DNA from: Tetrahymena thermophila SB210
Taxonomy: Eukaryota > Ciliophora > Oligohymenophorea > Hymenostomatida > Tetrahymenidae
NCBI RefSeq assembly: GCF_000189635.1
Contig: NW_002476570.1
Span: 248,001-312,000, forward strand
DNA: 64,000 nucleotides
Reading direction: 5' to 3'
Shown: positions 26,021 through 36,852 of the stretch, piece after piece
Numbering within the stretch: position 1 is the stretch's first letter
Layout: each line of letters starts with the position of its first letter
Notes under the pieces: model-generated
The model's database searches: none
Told to the model about the DNA's origin: nothing
What the model saw: only the letters and a program-made list of their open reading frames with translations
Program-made: the position numbers and the translations under genes

Positions 26021-27154
26021 TTGATTTTTATAATCTAATTTATTTATAATTATTTCAAAATATTTAATATATTTTCCTTTTAGAGTTTTCTATAAACAAA
26101 TCTAATAAATAACAAATCGAATTTATCCCTAATCTATAAGATCAGTATACATTAGTAAATGCTTTCAAATTTACAATTATTCATAAGATTTATTATAAAA
26201 TTTGAGATTATTACTTTTTTTAATTACAACTAATTAAATTTTAATTTTGTAAATCTTTACCTTATTATAATATTATAAATGAAAGTTATATTTTAGTCAA
26301 GTAAATACTAAAATAATTTATATCAGTTGCATTATTTCTTTTAATTTTAAATAATAATTTAAAGATAGAATGAGACTTATTTTAATTCTAAAGTGTTGAT
26401 TTTTAAAAAATAAATTATACATTAATAATTAGTCAATCAAGATGGTATTTAAATTATTAATCTAAGCAACAACAAAAAATGTTATTTGCCTATGAATTAA
26501 TTATACTTATTTACACTAAAAATTCTTTATAAAAGTAGAAAAAAGTGACTGATAAATTTTACTTTTGTTATTAATTTAAATCTTTTATAATTTGATATTT
26601 TTAAATGATTTAAATCTAAAAATTTTTCTTTTATTATTATGGATAATTGAAATTTCTGATTAACCAAACTTTCATAGAAAAATATTAAATTCATCAATAT
26701 TCAAAATTTAAATAATAAAATACTCTTCTCATTATTGGTTAATTTTTACATCATTTTATAATAAATAAACATAATAATTATTGTCTTTTTCAAACAATTT
26801 AAAGAAAAAAATTATTTATTAACTAAAATTGAAGACAATTTACACATTTTTTATATATATAATTTTTTTATTTCTTTTTGTGATTCATTTTTTAAATATT
26901 TTCTTATAACTTTTAAATTGGATTTTTTAATCGTTTGATCTTCTAAAATCTACAAAATTAAATATATTATTGAAAACTGTTTTGCCTATTAAAGAAAAGA
27001 AAATAATTTAATTACTTTTACTAAAATTAAAAAAAACTGTTGTTATTTGAATTAAAAATTTTATAACTTCTTACAAATATATAATATTCTTAATATATAT
27101 TTCTTATTTTTATTATATTTTTAAATTGGTTTCTCAATTTTATTTTTTATAAAA
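26021..27154. other. Intergenic between catalase-like paralogues 2 and 3
   Basis: Very AT-rich, with no coding frame or structured RNA that I can support. It should contain the promoter of paralogue 2 at its left end and the 3' end of paralogue 3 at its right. Confidence 0.55.
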
Positions 27155-28174
27155 TCAAAATAATGATGAGAAAGGGCATTTTCCTTCTTGTTAGCTAGGA
27201 TTTTTATCTCCAAATATTCTCCAATAAGGTGTGTATGGCTCCCATTCAGGATGAACTTAAAGATCAAGTGCAAAATCTTAATGCTAAAAGAAAAGTGAAG
27301 TATCTCCAAAATAGCTTGGTGTTATTTCAGAAGTTGTTCTTATTTCTCCTATTTTTTGTTAACAGGCTTAAATGGGATTATCTGTTGCATACACTTCAAA
27401 AATAGTTGTACCAGATTAAAAGGTTTAGAATTTTTTTCTGAAATCCTATGTAAAATCTGAAGTAAACTTATTTTTAACATCTTGTTTGGCTTTGAAGGTC
27501 AATTAATATGGAAATTTAGGACTATTAATAGTTTTTCCATCTTATGTATGCTCAGATAATTTTCTTAAACCAACAAATGAAACTATCTTGGTTCCACAAG
27601 ATTATTTGTCAGCAACTATAGTAGTTTCAAGAGATTTTGGTATAGGTATATGAGTACTGAAATCTTTATCAAAGAAGTTATAGCTATTGACACCATTCAT
27701 ACCATAAATAGCAAAAAGATTTGCAGAGGGTTATCCATCAATAAGGAATTTCAAAGCAAATCCAGGAACAAAATTATCGTAAGCGTATTTTGCTTATTTT
27801 TTTGTGTAATGAGGCTCTTTGGCAACAGAAAATCTGATTATTAGTGAATCTGCACCTTAGAAAAATCCAGTGTATGGATTATTTGGTGTAGGAATGAATT
27901 CAGCTTTGCAAACAGTACCAATAGGATGTAAAACTTTGCTTCTTCCTTCAGGTAATATATCTGATACCCTTTAAATAGTAGGATCCATAGATTCAACGAG
28001 AACTCCACCAGCAAATGGAGCATCAGCAGAAGTTCTATCCTTAATTACCTCTTCCCAAATTAAAGTCTATTTCTCATTTCTGCTTTTTGATTGGTAATTT
28101 TAACTTGTAAAATCAGAGCTACATTTTATTAATGCAGCAGCAATAATTAAGATTAAAACGATTTGTCTTTTCAT
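27155..28174 (-). CDS. Secreted catalase-like protein, paralogue 3 (339 aa)
   Basis: ATG at 28174 opens a signal peptide (MKRQIVLILIIAAALIKCSS). The catalase-like motif series follows: EGRSKVLHPIG (His83), YTGFFQGAD, IIRFSVAKEP, VPGFALKFLIDG, PSANLFAIYGMNG, YNFFDKDFSTHIP and the terminal CPFSSLF. It lies head to tail with paralogues 1 and 2, so the cluster arose by tandem duplication. As in the others, I find no proximal heme-ligand motif of classical catalase. The alternative is a catalase-fold protein with another substrate. Confidence 0.85.
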
Positions 28175-28790
28175 TTTTCAAAATATTTGAGATTTAATTT
28201 TATTTTGTATATGCCAAATAAAATAAATGTTAATAGACTTTATGGATAAGTACATTTTTATTTTGGGTACTCTCTTATTCTTTTATATAAACTATCAGAA
28301 ATTCTTATATAATCATACAAAATGCTTACAGAATTTATTATGTAAAATAATAAATAAAATTCTTCTAATCAATTAATCAATTATATATTTTTCTACATAA
28401 TAAGGTCTAAAATAAAAATAAATAAAAATATTTTTGATGATAAAAATTAATTAAAATTATAAATTTTAATTTTTTTTTTTATTTAAATACAAATTCAAAT
28501 GATTAATAAGTTTATTTAATGAGACAAGTGCTTTATAAATATTATTATTTATTAGTAAATTATGTTATGATCTTTCTGAAATTTAGTATAGATAAATCTA
28601 AAAATCTAAAAATTATTTAAATTATGTTAAAATCAAAATAATTTTTTAATTTGAAATTACCTTAAATATTTCAAAAAAAAATTTATTACTTATGAAATTC
28701 TTTTATAAAATAGAAATTTAGAGATAACACTATTCTTATAAATTGTTAAATATCAAATAAGATATATAAATTTTAAAAAAATTAAAGTAA
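28175..28790. other. Intergenic, no gene seen
   Basis: AT-rich 5' flank of catalase-like paralogue 3, with no support for other features. Confidence 0.55.
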
Positions 28791-28794
28791 TTAC

Positions 28795-28925
28795 TGTTAC
28801 TTCCCTTGGTAGTGGCGAGAGACGAATGGTGAATTTTTGAAATTTTATTTCTCAATTTAAGTAATTTTTTTGACTAATGGTAAGAAGAGAGTTAACGAGA
28901 AGTTATAGTAAATATATAATTTATC
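28795..28925 (+). pseudogene. Possible mitochondrial LSU rRNA fragment
   Basis: A short GC-richer island contains TTCCCTTGGTAGTGGCGAGA followed by GACGAATGGTGAA. This resembles the conserved segment near the 5' end of large-subunit rRNA, where the universal core is a GTA(G)xGGCGAGxGAA run. The divergence from the nuclear 26S form and the AT-rich continuation suggest a mitochondrial origin (a NUMT). Only about 40 bp match clearly. The rest of the rRNA is not present. Confidence 0.4.
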
Positions 28926-28929
28926 CATT

Positions 28930-29886
28930 ATGGTTAAAATAAAAAATTTAGTATTTCTTTTAAAATCTACAATTTATTAAAATTTCTTCAATTTAAACAT
29001 TAAAAGTTATATAAAAATTATCTTATTAAGATAAATAGAAATATAAAATCTATTTTAATAATCTATATTTATAATTTTTTTAAATGTGTAAATGAATTGA
29101 TATAACTTCATTAGATTTTTCTATTATAAGTTATTTTAATCTTTAAGAAGTCAAGCCAAATAAATTATTTTTTCAAATATTAAAAAAACCCATAAATAAA
29201 TTATACTAAAAATATCTTTATATTCTAATTTATGATGCTAGAATAAAAAAACTTTACTAATTATTTCATTAAATAATAATAAATTTTTTTAATTCCTTTA
29301 ATTAAATTATTTAATTTATATAGATTAAACAATTTGTATTTCAAAATTATTAATAAGATACTTTAATCTAAAAATACAAGTTTTCAATAAAGAAACATTT
29401 TTTTAAAAATTCATATTTTAACAATTAGAAAAATAAGCATTTTTAATGAATAAAAATTTAGAATATGTTCATAAAATACAAAGAGTTTTATATGTTTAAA
29501 AATTATACTTAAATTTGCTTAATTTTTATTAAAAAGTAATTAAATGCACAAATGCTATATTTAGGTTAATTAAAAAGAAAAATGATTGTTAAAAAAAGGG
29601 AAACATTAAATATAAGTCATATCTAATCATAAATTTATTTGCAAAATATATTCAAGATATACAGTTTTTATTGAAGAAGAATAAATTGCTTATTTTTTTA
29701 AATTATACTCTAGAAATAAAATATTATATGAATATACCTAATTATTTATAGACATATTCTCTAGCATTAAAGTGTATTTATATACCATATATCAAATACA
29801 TTTAGAATACACCTAAAAAGTGAGTGTATAATTAACAATAATTAATAATCAAAACAGCGTATATTAAGATCAGATAAGCTCTATGA
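28930..29886. other. Intergenic, no gene seen
   Basis: AT-rich sequence without a coding frame, repeat or RNA that I can support. Confidence 0.5.
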
Positions 29887-30303
29887 TTATAATATTTAAA
29901 TAGATACCACTATCATTAATTAAATGGAATAATTATTAACTTATTTTAAAGAATTCTAAATGAATCTTCATAATTTTAAGAAGCATATTGTTTATTTAAT
30001 GGATATATCCAAGATATCAAATAATATCATTAAAAACATTATTTAAAAATGAGAAGCAAAGAAGTAATTTAAAATATATACTACAGGTAATCCTATACCT
30101 AAGCCATATGGATATATCGTGAAGATATAACACTGTAATATGGCCTGAGCGGAATTTTAAAACTAGGAACAGCTATATATATATTTAATTTTATTACTCA
30201 AAGATTGTAGATTATTTAATTTTTAAAATTTTAATAAGTATTTTTAAAATATTTTAATATTAATAAAATTAAAGTGTTGATGCGTAATCAAATTCTTCTA
30301 TGA
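29887..30303 (+). other. Unassigned open frame over a GC-richer patch
   Basis: A 138-codon TGA-bounded ciliate-code frame contains an ATG at about 30049 (MRSKEVIQNIYYRQSYTQAI then WIYREDITLQYGLSGILKLG). The patch at about 30080-30165 is clearly richer in G and C than its surroundings. The same patch can fold: AGGTA/TACCT, GCCATAT/ATATGGC enclosing TATATC/GATATA. It may be a relic exon, a small unknown gene or a structured RNA. I cannot choose between these. Confidence 0.25.
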
Positions 30304-30672
30304 ATAATTTTTAGAAATTTAATGAGAATAACATAAATTAATTATTGATTTCTTTAAAAAAATAATTTAAATAACATTACATTTATAATTCAGCTATTTA
30401 GATGAAAAATTATGTAAGCATAACATTTTTTATTTTATTTACTGAAAATTCCTTAGTTATCATTTTGGTCATATTAATCATTTTAAATTTTATCCACTCA
30501 ATAATCAAAAATAGTGCAATCTGTAAATTGTGGTAAATAATATTAATAAGAAAAATTATTTATTTAACTATTTACATAGGTTTTTAAAAAGACTTAATAA
30601 TTCTTGTAAAATTGAAAATTTAAGAGTGATAATTAGAAATCAAACAAAAAGAGATCAAACAAAGTCTTAAAG
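30304..30672. promoter_or_regulatory. 5' flank of the 1441-aa surface protein gene
   Basis: AT-rich intergenic sequence directly upstream of the ATG at 30673. Core promoter elements cannot be told apart from background. Confidence 0.3.
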
Positions 30673-33600
30673 ATGAAAAAAATATCCATATTTATTTTGC
30701 TATTTTTCATTAATCTAAGTTAAATTTTATGTTATAATTACATATAATCTGATAAAGCTGAGAGTAAAAATTTAACTATTATAGTTTATTAAAAGAATGT
30801 TATGACAGGTGACTTAAATACATACAACCAGACCATCATTTTTGACTAAACATATAATTAAGTGCCATTCATTTTTTTAGGATTTAATCATTTAGATATA
30901 GGCTATAATACATAAAATATATCATATGAGGTTATTGCATCTAGTGTAACCTTAACTTAGGCTACTTTAACTGTATAAAAATTTGATTCTAACTCTATTT
31001 ATGGACTACATATCTTTTATTTAGTTATTTAAGATATAGATGTTATAGTCTAAAATTTTTAATTGTTTTTAACCAATGGCAATTCATATATTTAAAACTT
31101 TAAATTACCTCCTAAAGATGGAACTTAAAATAAGGTTTAATGTCTTATAACTGGAATAAACGTTAAATACTCAAGTAATTCAACAAAATAATTTGGTATT
31201 TCAGTAACAAATACATAAAATAATTACACTATTTAAATCTAAGGAAATTAAGATTTATCTTATATTAGAGTTAATTGCTTAGAATATTATTAATACGCCA
31301 CAGATCCTTATTCAAAAATAGAAGATGTGTAATTTCATACTTCTGAAAATATTAGTGACAGCTAATCACTTTTTTTAAGTACTCTTAATAACTATACTGA
31401 TAGCTAACTTACTAGTTTTATTGGAATTACTCTAATTGATACATAATTACCTACAGATAAAGTTCTAAGAGCTGGAATATTCTTAGATTAATATAATGAA
31501 GCTAACCATTAATAGCCTGTGTTGATATAAACGTGGAATTCAAACACATTAAATACAATCTAAGCATTATTTTTCGACTATCAAATGTATAATTGCAAAT
31601 AAAATGAATAAACTAATCAAATAAATCATTCAGATCAAAAAAATTGCGTTTAATAATGCCCATAAAGATATTTTAAAGTTTCCTTTCGTACAACTGATAT
31701 TTGTTAAAGCTGTTAACCTAGTTGCTTAACTTGTAATAATAAAGACTCCTGTTTAACTTGTGATTAAGGAAAATATCTTAATAATTCATAATGTTAAGAC
31801 TGTGACTCTTCATGCTTAACTTGTGAAAACAAATCTACTAATTGTAAATCTTGCTCTTAAGGAAAATATTTGTATTAAAGTTGCTAAACTTGTGATTCTT
31901 CATGCTAAACTTGTGATTCTCCATGCTTAACTTGTAAAAACACTTCTTCTAATTGTACATCTTGCTCTTAAAATAGCATATTATATAATAATTAATGCTA
32001 TGTATAAAACTAATGTAAATCGAATTCGTTATGCTAATATTGTTTTAATAGCTATTGCATAGTCTGCCAACAAAATAATGTAAATTCTTGTTCAACTTCT
32101 TGCCTATCTAATCAATTTAATTATTAATCTTAATGTTCTTCTACTTAACCAGAAAATACATATTGTGATTAGTTTAAATAGTGTACATAATGCTAAAATT
32201 CTTGTTTAGCCTGCTCAAGTGATTTAAAATAGTGTATTTCATGTAATAACTAATTTTTATTTGATGGAAGTTGCTATCCTAACTAACCAAACTCTACATA
32301 ATGCGATAATAATAAAATTTGCACAGCTTGCAAAAATAAGGCATGCTAATCTTGTGACGGCTCCTTAAACAATTGCCTAACATGTCCTTCTTAAAAATAT
32401 TTATTTTAAAATTAATGTTATTCTACATAACCAAGCTAAACTGGATGTAATAATTATATTTGCAATTCATGCTAAGGGTAAAATTGCATGTTTTGTAATT
32501 CTTTAGATTTATAATGCTCAACTTGCATTAATAATTACTATCTTTATAATTCTAAATGCAGCTCTACTCAACCCACTGGGACTCACTGTTCTTTTGATTA
32601 AAACAACCACTATTATAATTGTGAAATATGTACAATTTCCGGATGCTAATACTGTAATTCTAATAAAAATGAGTGCTCTACTTGCTCAAGTAATTAGTTT
32701 ATGTACAATAATAATTGTTATTCTTCATAGCCAGCTGGAACTAATTGCAGACTGTCAAATAATAATTTTTTTACTTGCTCATAGTGTAAATAAAGTGGAT
32801 GTTTGACATGCTAAAATAATATAAACTAATGCTCTTCCTGCTTAGCAAATTAATTTTTATTTAATTTCTAGTGCTATAATTAGTAACCTTCAGGAACTAT
32901 TTGTAGTTAGAGTGGAGGAAACTTATAAAATTATAATTGTTAAAGTTGTACTGTTTAAGGATGCTAAGATTGCAATGCACAGATAGATAAGTGTTCTAGT
33001 TGTTAAAGTGGATAATATTTTTATAATTCATAATGCTTTAACAAATAGCCAAATTAAACTTACTGTTCAAGTGATAACAACTTTTATAGCTGTAAAAATT
33101 GCTTGAATTAGTTATGTCAATCATGTGATAATAGTTTACTTAAATGTATAAGTTGTGTTTACTATCTTTTTGAAGGAAATTGCTATAAGAGCTAACCATA
33201 AAACACTTACTGTGATCATACAACTCGTATATGCAATTAATGCTTAAATTAAAGCTGTAAAACTTGCTAATCTAATTTATCAACATGCTCATCTTGCCCA
33301 AATTAATATTATATGTTATTAGGTTAGTGTACAAAAGAGTAGCCTGATAATTCTTATTGCGATTAAGAAAAGAATTGTTTTAAATGCAAAGATTAAACTT
33401 GTCAAACGTGTGATTAGAATTTATAAAAATGTAAAACATGCCCTCGATAGACTTATCTTTATGAAAATTAATGCCACTAATAATAACCATAAAATTCGTT
33501 TTGCCAAAATAAAAGTGAATACTTAACTTGCAAAAATATTTTACAATCTGGATGTAATATTTCATGTGGAGTTTGCTATGGAAAAAACTAAGATTAATGT

Positions 33601-35048
33601 GTATCATGTTCATCGGAAACTAGAATCTACTAAAAAGATGTTACTACGTGTGAATGTAAAGATGGATATTCTGAAGTTTATGAAATGGACTGCGAAGAGA
33701 ACTTATTTGCAATAACTATCTTTTTAAATTTAAGTTCACCCTTGACATACGTTGTAATTGCGTTTTCTGTGATTTTTATATTTAACACAAGGCTAATTGT
33801 AGTAAACTATTTAATTTAGATTTTATAAATAATAGGATTAATCTACTTTATTCCTACATTGAATCAACATCTAAGTTTTTCATATTACCTGAATTAAATT
33901 TCTAAAATGAATTTTTTATCATTTTTTTCCTTGTCTGATTCAGAGTAAACAAATATTTAAAATATTTCTATAATTTCTTTTGCTTTATTGACAATATCTC
34001 TAATATTGGGCTTGATATCAAAATATTCACCTAAATAATATAAATTCAAAAAATTTTTTAGATGGAATTTAACTTTAGTAATTTCTAGATACGTTTCCTT
34101 ATTTACTTTTTATGCTATTTTAAGGTCTGTAATATTAATTTAGTAAGCTAAGGCGCTTTCATTTGTTATTTTATCTTTGGTTTTGCTACCTTACTTAGTT
34201 TCTCTTTTTATAATAATAAAAGCAACATATTTATAAATCAAAAAAATAAATGAAATAAATCTATAGCATAAGCAAGAAGGAATGTCGTTAACACAAAGCT
34301 AATTTGTGCAGAGCTCTAATATTGATAATAAATTAATTGGTATTTCAACAGAAATCATGAATACATAAGTAACTTATACAGCTATTAGCAAGCAGATAAG
34401 GGACAACTCTACTTTAAGTTAAACATTTTGGTTAATAATTGAATTAAAAAAGATAGCAAGTGTGATTGCTATTTGCTTTTTTAATGAATTTAAATACTTA
34501 TTTTTTTTCTTCTAAGTACTTTCTTTATTTTTTATAGCCTTCATTATTGTAAATAGGCCTTTAATAATAAAACTATAAAATATGATATTAATAGTAGCTG
34601 AAAGTTTATTTTTAATAGCAGCTTCAATTGCTTATGTTTTAATTGAAGCAAAAACATATAATTCTACTTATTACAAAGTGTTGGAAATAATATTCATGGC
34701 AATAGTGTCTTTTGTTCAATTATCAGCAATCATAATGTATTTAAGGCAAATATACATAATGTTTTTGGATTAATATTAAAAATATGAAATTAGAAGAAAA
34801 AGAATTGACTCTCCTTAAAGCCCTCTCAAAAATCCATCAAAAACTATTCAATTAGAAAATATCAGCACTTTTAAATTAAGTAATTTCATTAAAATCTAAA
34901 TTTTTTTAAATATATATTTTAATAAATAGAAACTATTTCAGCCTGCGAAGATACTTATAAAATATAATTTTAGAATATGCCATCATAGGCAAATTAACCT
35001 AAGTTAGTTAGAAGACAATTATCAATGTTCTCAGAAAAAATTATATGA
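30673..35048 (+). CDS. Cysteine-rich multi-pass surface protein (1441 aa)
   Basis: Exon 1 is 30673-34879. An intron of 50 bp (34880-34929, GT...AG, phase 1) precedes exon 2, 34930-35048. A signal peptide (MKKISIFILLFFINLSQILC) starts the protein. Two N-terminal beta-type domains reach about residue 310, the second with FIGITLIDT...RAGIF and TWNSNT. Cysteine modules fill about 323-1006, with patterns such as CLTCD and CQSCD. About 1013-1367 carry some eight hydrophobic segments. The cytoplasmic tail ends PKLVRRQLSMFSEKII. Without the intron the frame runs on far past the gene with no TGA. The intron restores a tail like that of the gene at 36853 (YLVRRQYAF), which is why I chose it. It shares its architecture with all other cysteine-rich genes here. 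Confidence 0.85.
34880..34929 (+). other. Intron (50 bp) near the 3' end of the 30673 gene
   Basis: The AT-rich insert starts GTAATTTC and ends TAATAAATAG. Removing it joins TTA-A to AA-ACT and keeps phase 1. Introns occupy the equivalent place in the 36853 gene and in genes A-C. Confidence 0.75.
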
Positions 35049-35532
35049 GCATAATAATTTAATTATTTAAAATATTTATTGTTTGTTTTAAATTTTTTTC
35101 ACATTTACTAAATTAATTTTATTTAATATGATTATAATTACTTCAAAAATTTTTACTCCACTTTTTATAAAATTTAAATATTTTATTTTTTTCAAATAAA
35201 TTCAAAAAATCCTAATTTTTTTAAATAATATAAATTAAAAAAGAAAAAAATATAAAATAGAATTAACTAATTTGTTTAAAAACAAAAATCAATTTATAAT
35301 ATAAAGGAATCATATTAATGAAATTGTTATTTACTCTTTACGAAATACTTAATACTATATTTTAATATTAAATTACTTTTGTATAAATAGAATACAATAG
35401 AAAATAATAATTGTAATTAAAAAAAGTAGATAAGGTATTATTATTATTATTAAAACAAAAATTTAAAATAAATTGAAAACACGTTTTATAAAAAAATTAT
35501 ATTATAAATCTGATTGCTCTTAAAATAAAAAA
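35049..35532. other. Intergenic, no gene seen
   Basis: The ciliate-code frame of the upstream gene stays open here if its intron is ignored, but composition drops to that of noncoding DNA. Nothing else is supported. Confidence 0.55.
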
Positions 35533-36568
35533 ATGGTATTCAAATTAATAGTCCATAAAAAATATTCAGCATTTTTAGAGTGTTTATTTAATATAATATT
35601 AAAATAGGAAAATTAGTTATCTTATATTTTAGAAATCTCTGCTTCTCTTTTTTAATTATAAAGGTTTCATGAGGTTGATAGGAAGAATCAATCTTTCAAA
35701 TATAAATGGCTGGTTAGCGAAAATCAATTTTGTTTTTCTTTAATAAATTTACTAATACTTAATTTTAGTTTACTAATAATATTTTTAAAAGCTAATCTTA
35801 TTATTTATCCTGAAATTTAGAGATTAGTGTAAAGAGAAAAATCACACAAGAAATTTTTTACAAGATTTAAATAATTAGTTGATTAAATAAATTTCAAAAG
35901 AAATACTTGTAAATATTTGAAAGGTTGAAGCTGGAAATAACACTAAGCATTTTTAATTTTTATAATTTCAAAAATATTAAGAAGATCTTAAAAAATGTTT
36001 GATTTGCTATACTAATTAATGTAAAAAGAGAGCACAACTATAATTATTGTAATCTAAAAATCTTTCAAAATGATCTAAATTAATTAAGATATAATTCATT
36101 CAAGCTCTAAATAAGATTTCGATCAAAAAATTAAACCATTAAATAAATAAATCGCATTTAATAAAATACAAGCCTCAATTATAGTTAAAGAAAAATAGCT
36201 AAACTTCTATGTAATTTAAAAATATTAATAAATTAAAATTATAAATTACTGCCTATGTTTTACACATTAACCTTATACTATTTTATCAAATTTCTATGAT
36301 ATTAAAAATATTACTATTTATGTCTTTAATTGTCAGTAATATTAATAATATAATTAAATAAATTTTCTATTGAAATCTGAGACAGGTTGCATTAGACATT
36401 CTCAATACCTTAAATTTCATCAGTTAAGAATTACTTAGACATTTATTGAAAATTCAAAAGCAATCACCACAATTCTAATCTAAATTCAAAGTAAATAGGC
36501 AATACATAACACTACGATATAATATGTGGCTACTTTAAAGAAAGGAGTATTATAAATACTTCTTTTGA
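35533..36568 (+). pseudogene. Decayed membrane-protein gene, family unknown
   Basis: An ATG frame of 131 codons (35533-35928) reads as a convincing protein, with a hydrophobic segment near LINLLILNFSLLIIFLKA and a basic stretch EIQRLVQREKSHKKFFTRF. It stops at TGA. A shift of frame at about 35924 continues into VEAGNNTKHFQF..., then past in-frame TGA at 36071 and 36371 to a final TGA at 36566. The later part holds hydrophobic segments and RQVALDILNTLNFISQELLR. A frameshift plus two stops argues for a pseudogene. Short unrecognised introns are a weaker alternative. It is not cysteine-rich and not related to its neighbours as far as I can see. Confidence 0.5.
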
Positions 36569-36852
36569 TTAAATTAATTAACTTTGTTGTAAATAATATT
36601 TGGAAAATTGCTTTTCTATGTAATATTATCAATTAGGATTTAAATATTATATGGCCAATATTTTGCTTTTATTAAAATTAATTATTGGTTATATCACTTT
36701 TTTATCTAATTATTTATTAATTTAATTATACTTTTTGGTTTCTTCTTTGAAAAAATAACTAAAATTTGTGATTTTTATTCAAAGCAATTTCTTTTTAGTA
36801 AATTAATTATAAAAGCATATAAAATTAAGTCAAACAATCTTATTTATTAAAA
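36569..36852. promoter_or_regulatory. 5' flank of the 1219-aa surface protein gene
   Basis: AT-rich intergenic DNA between the pseudogene end and the ATG at 36853. No distinct motif found. Confidence 0.3.

Noticed and set aside
34582..34773. Apparent 63-codon membrane peptide starting MILIVAESLF
   Set aside because: It is an in-frame internal piece of the 1441-aa protein (one of its membrane segments), not a separate gene.
35049..35450. Continuation of the 30673 gene frame without an intron
   Set aside because: The frame stays open only because TGA is rare; composition becomes noncoding, and splicing 34880-34929 gives a tail conserved with the 36853 gene.
36430..36800. Alternative open frame across the pseudogene end with a hydrophobic tail
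   Set aside because: It starts after a TGA without ATG and overlaps the better supported pseudogene frame; TGA-free runs of this length are common here.
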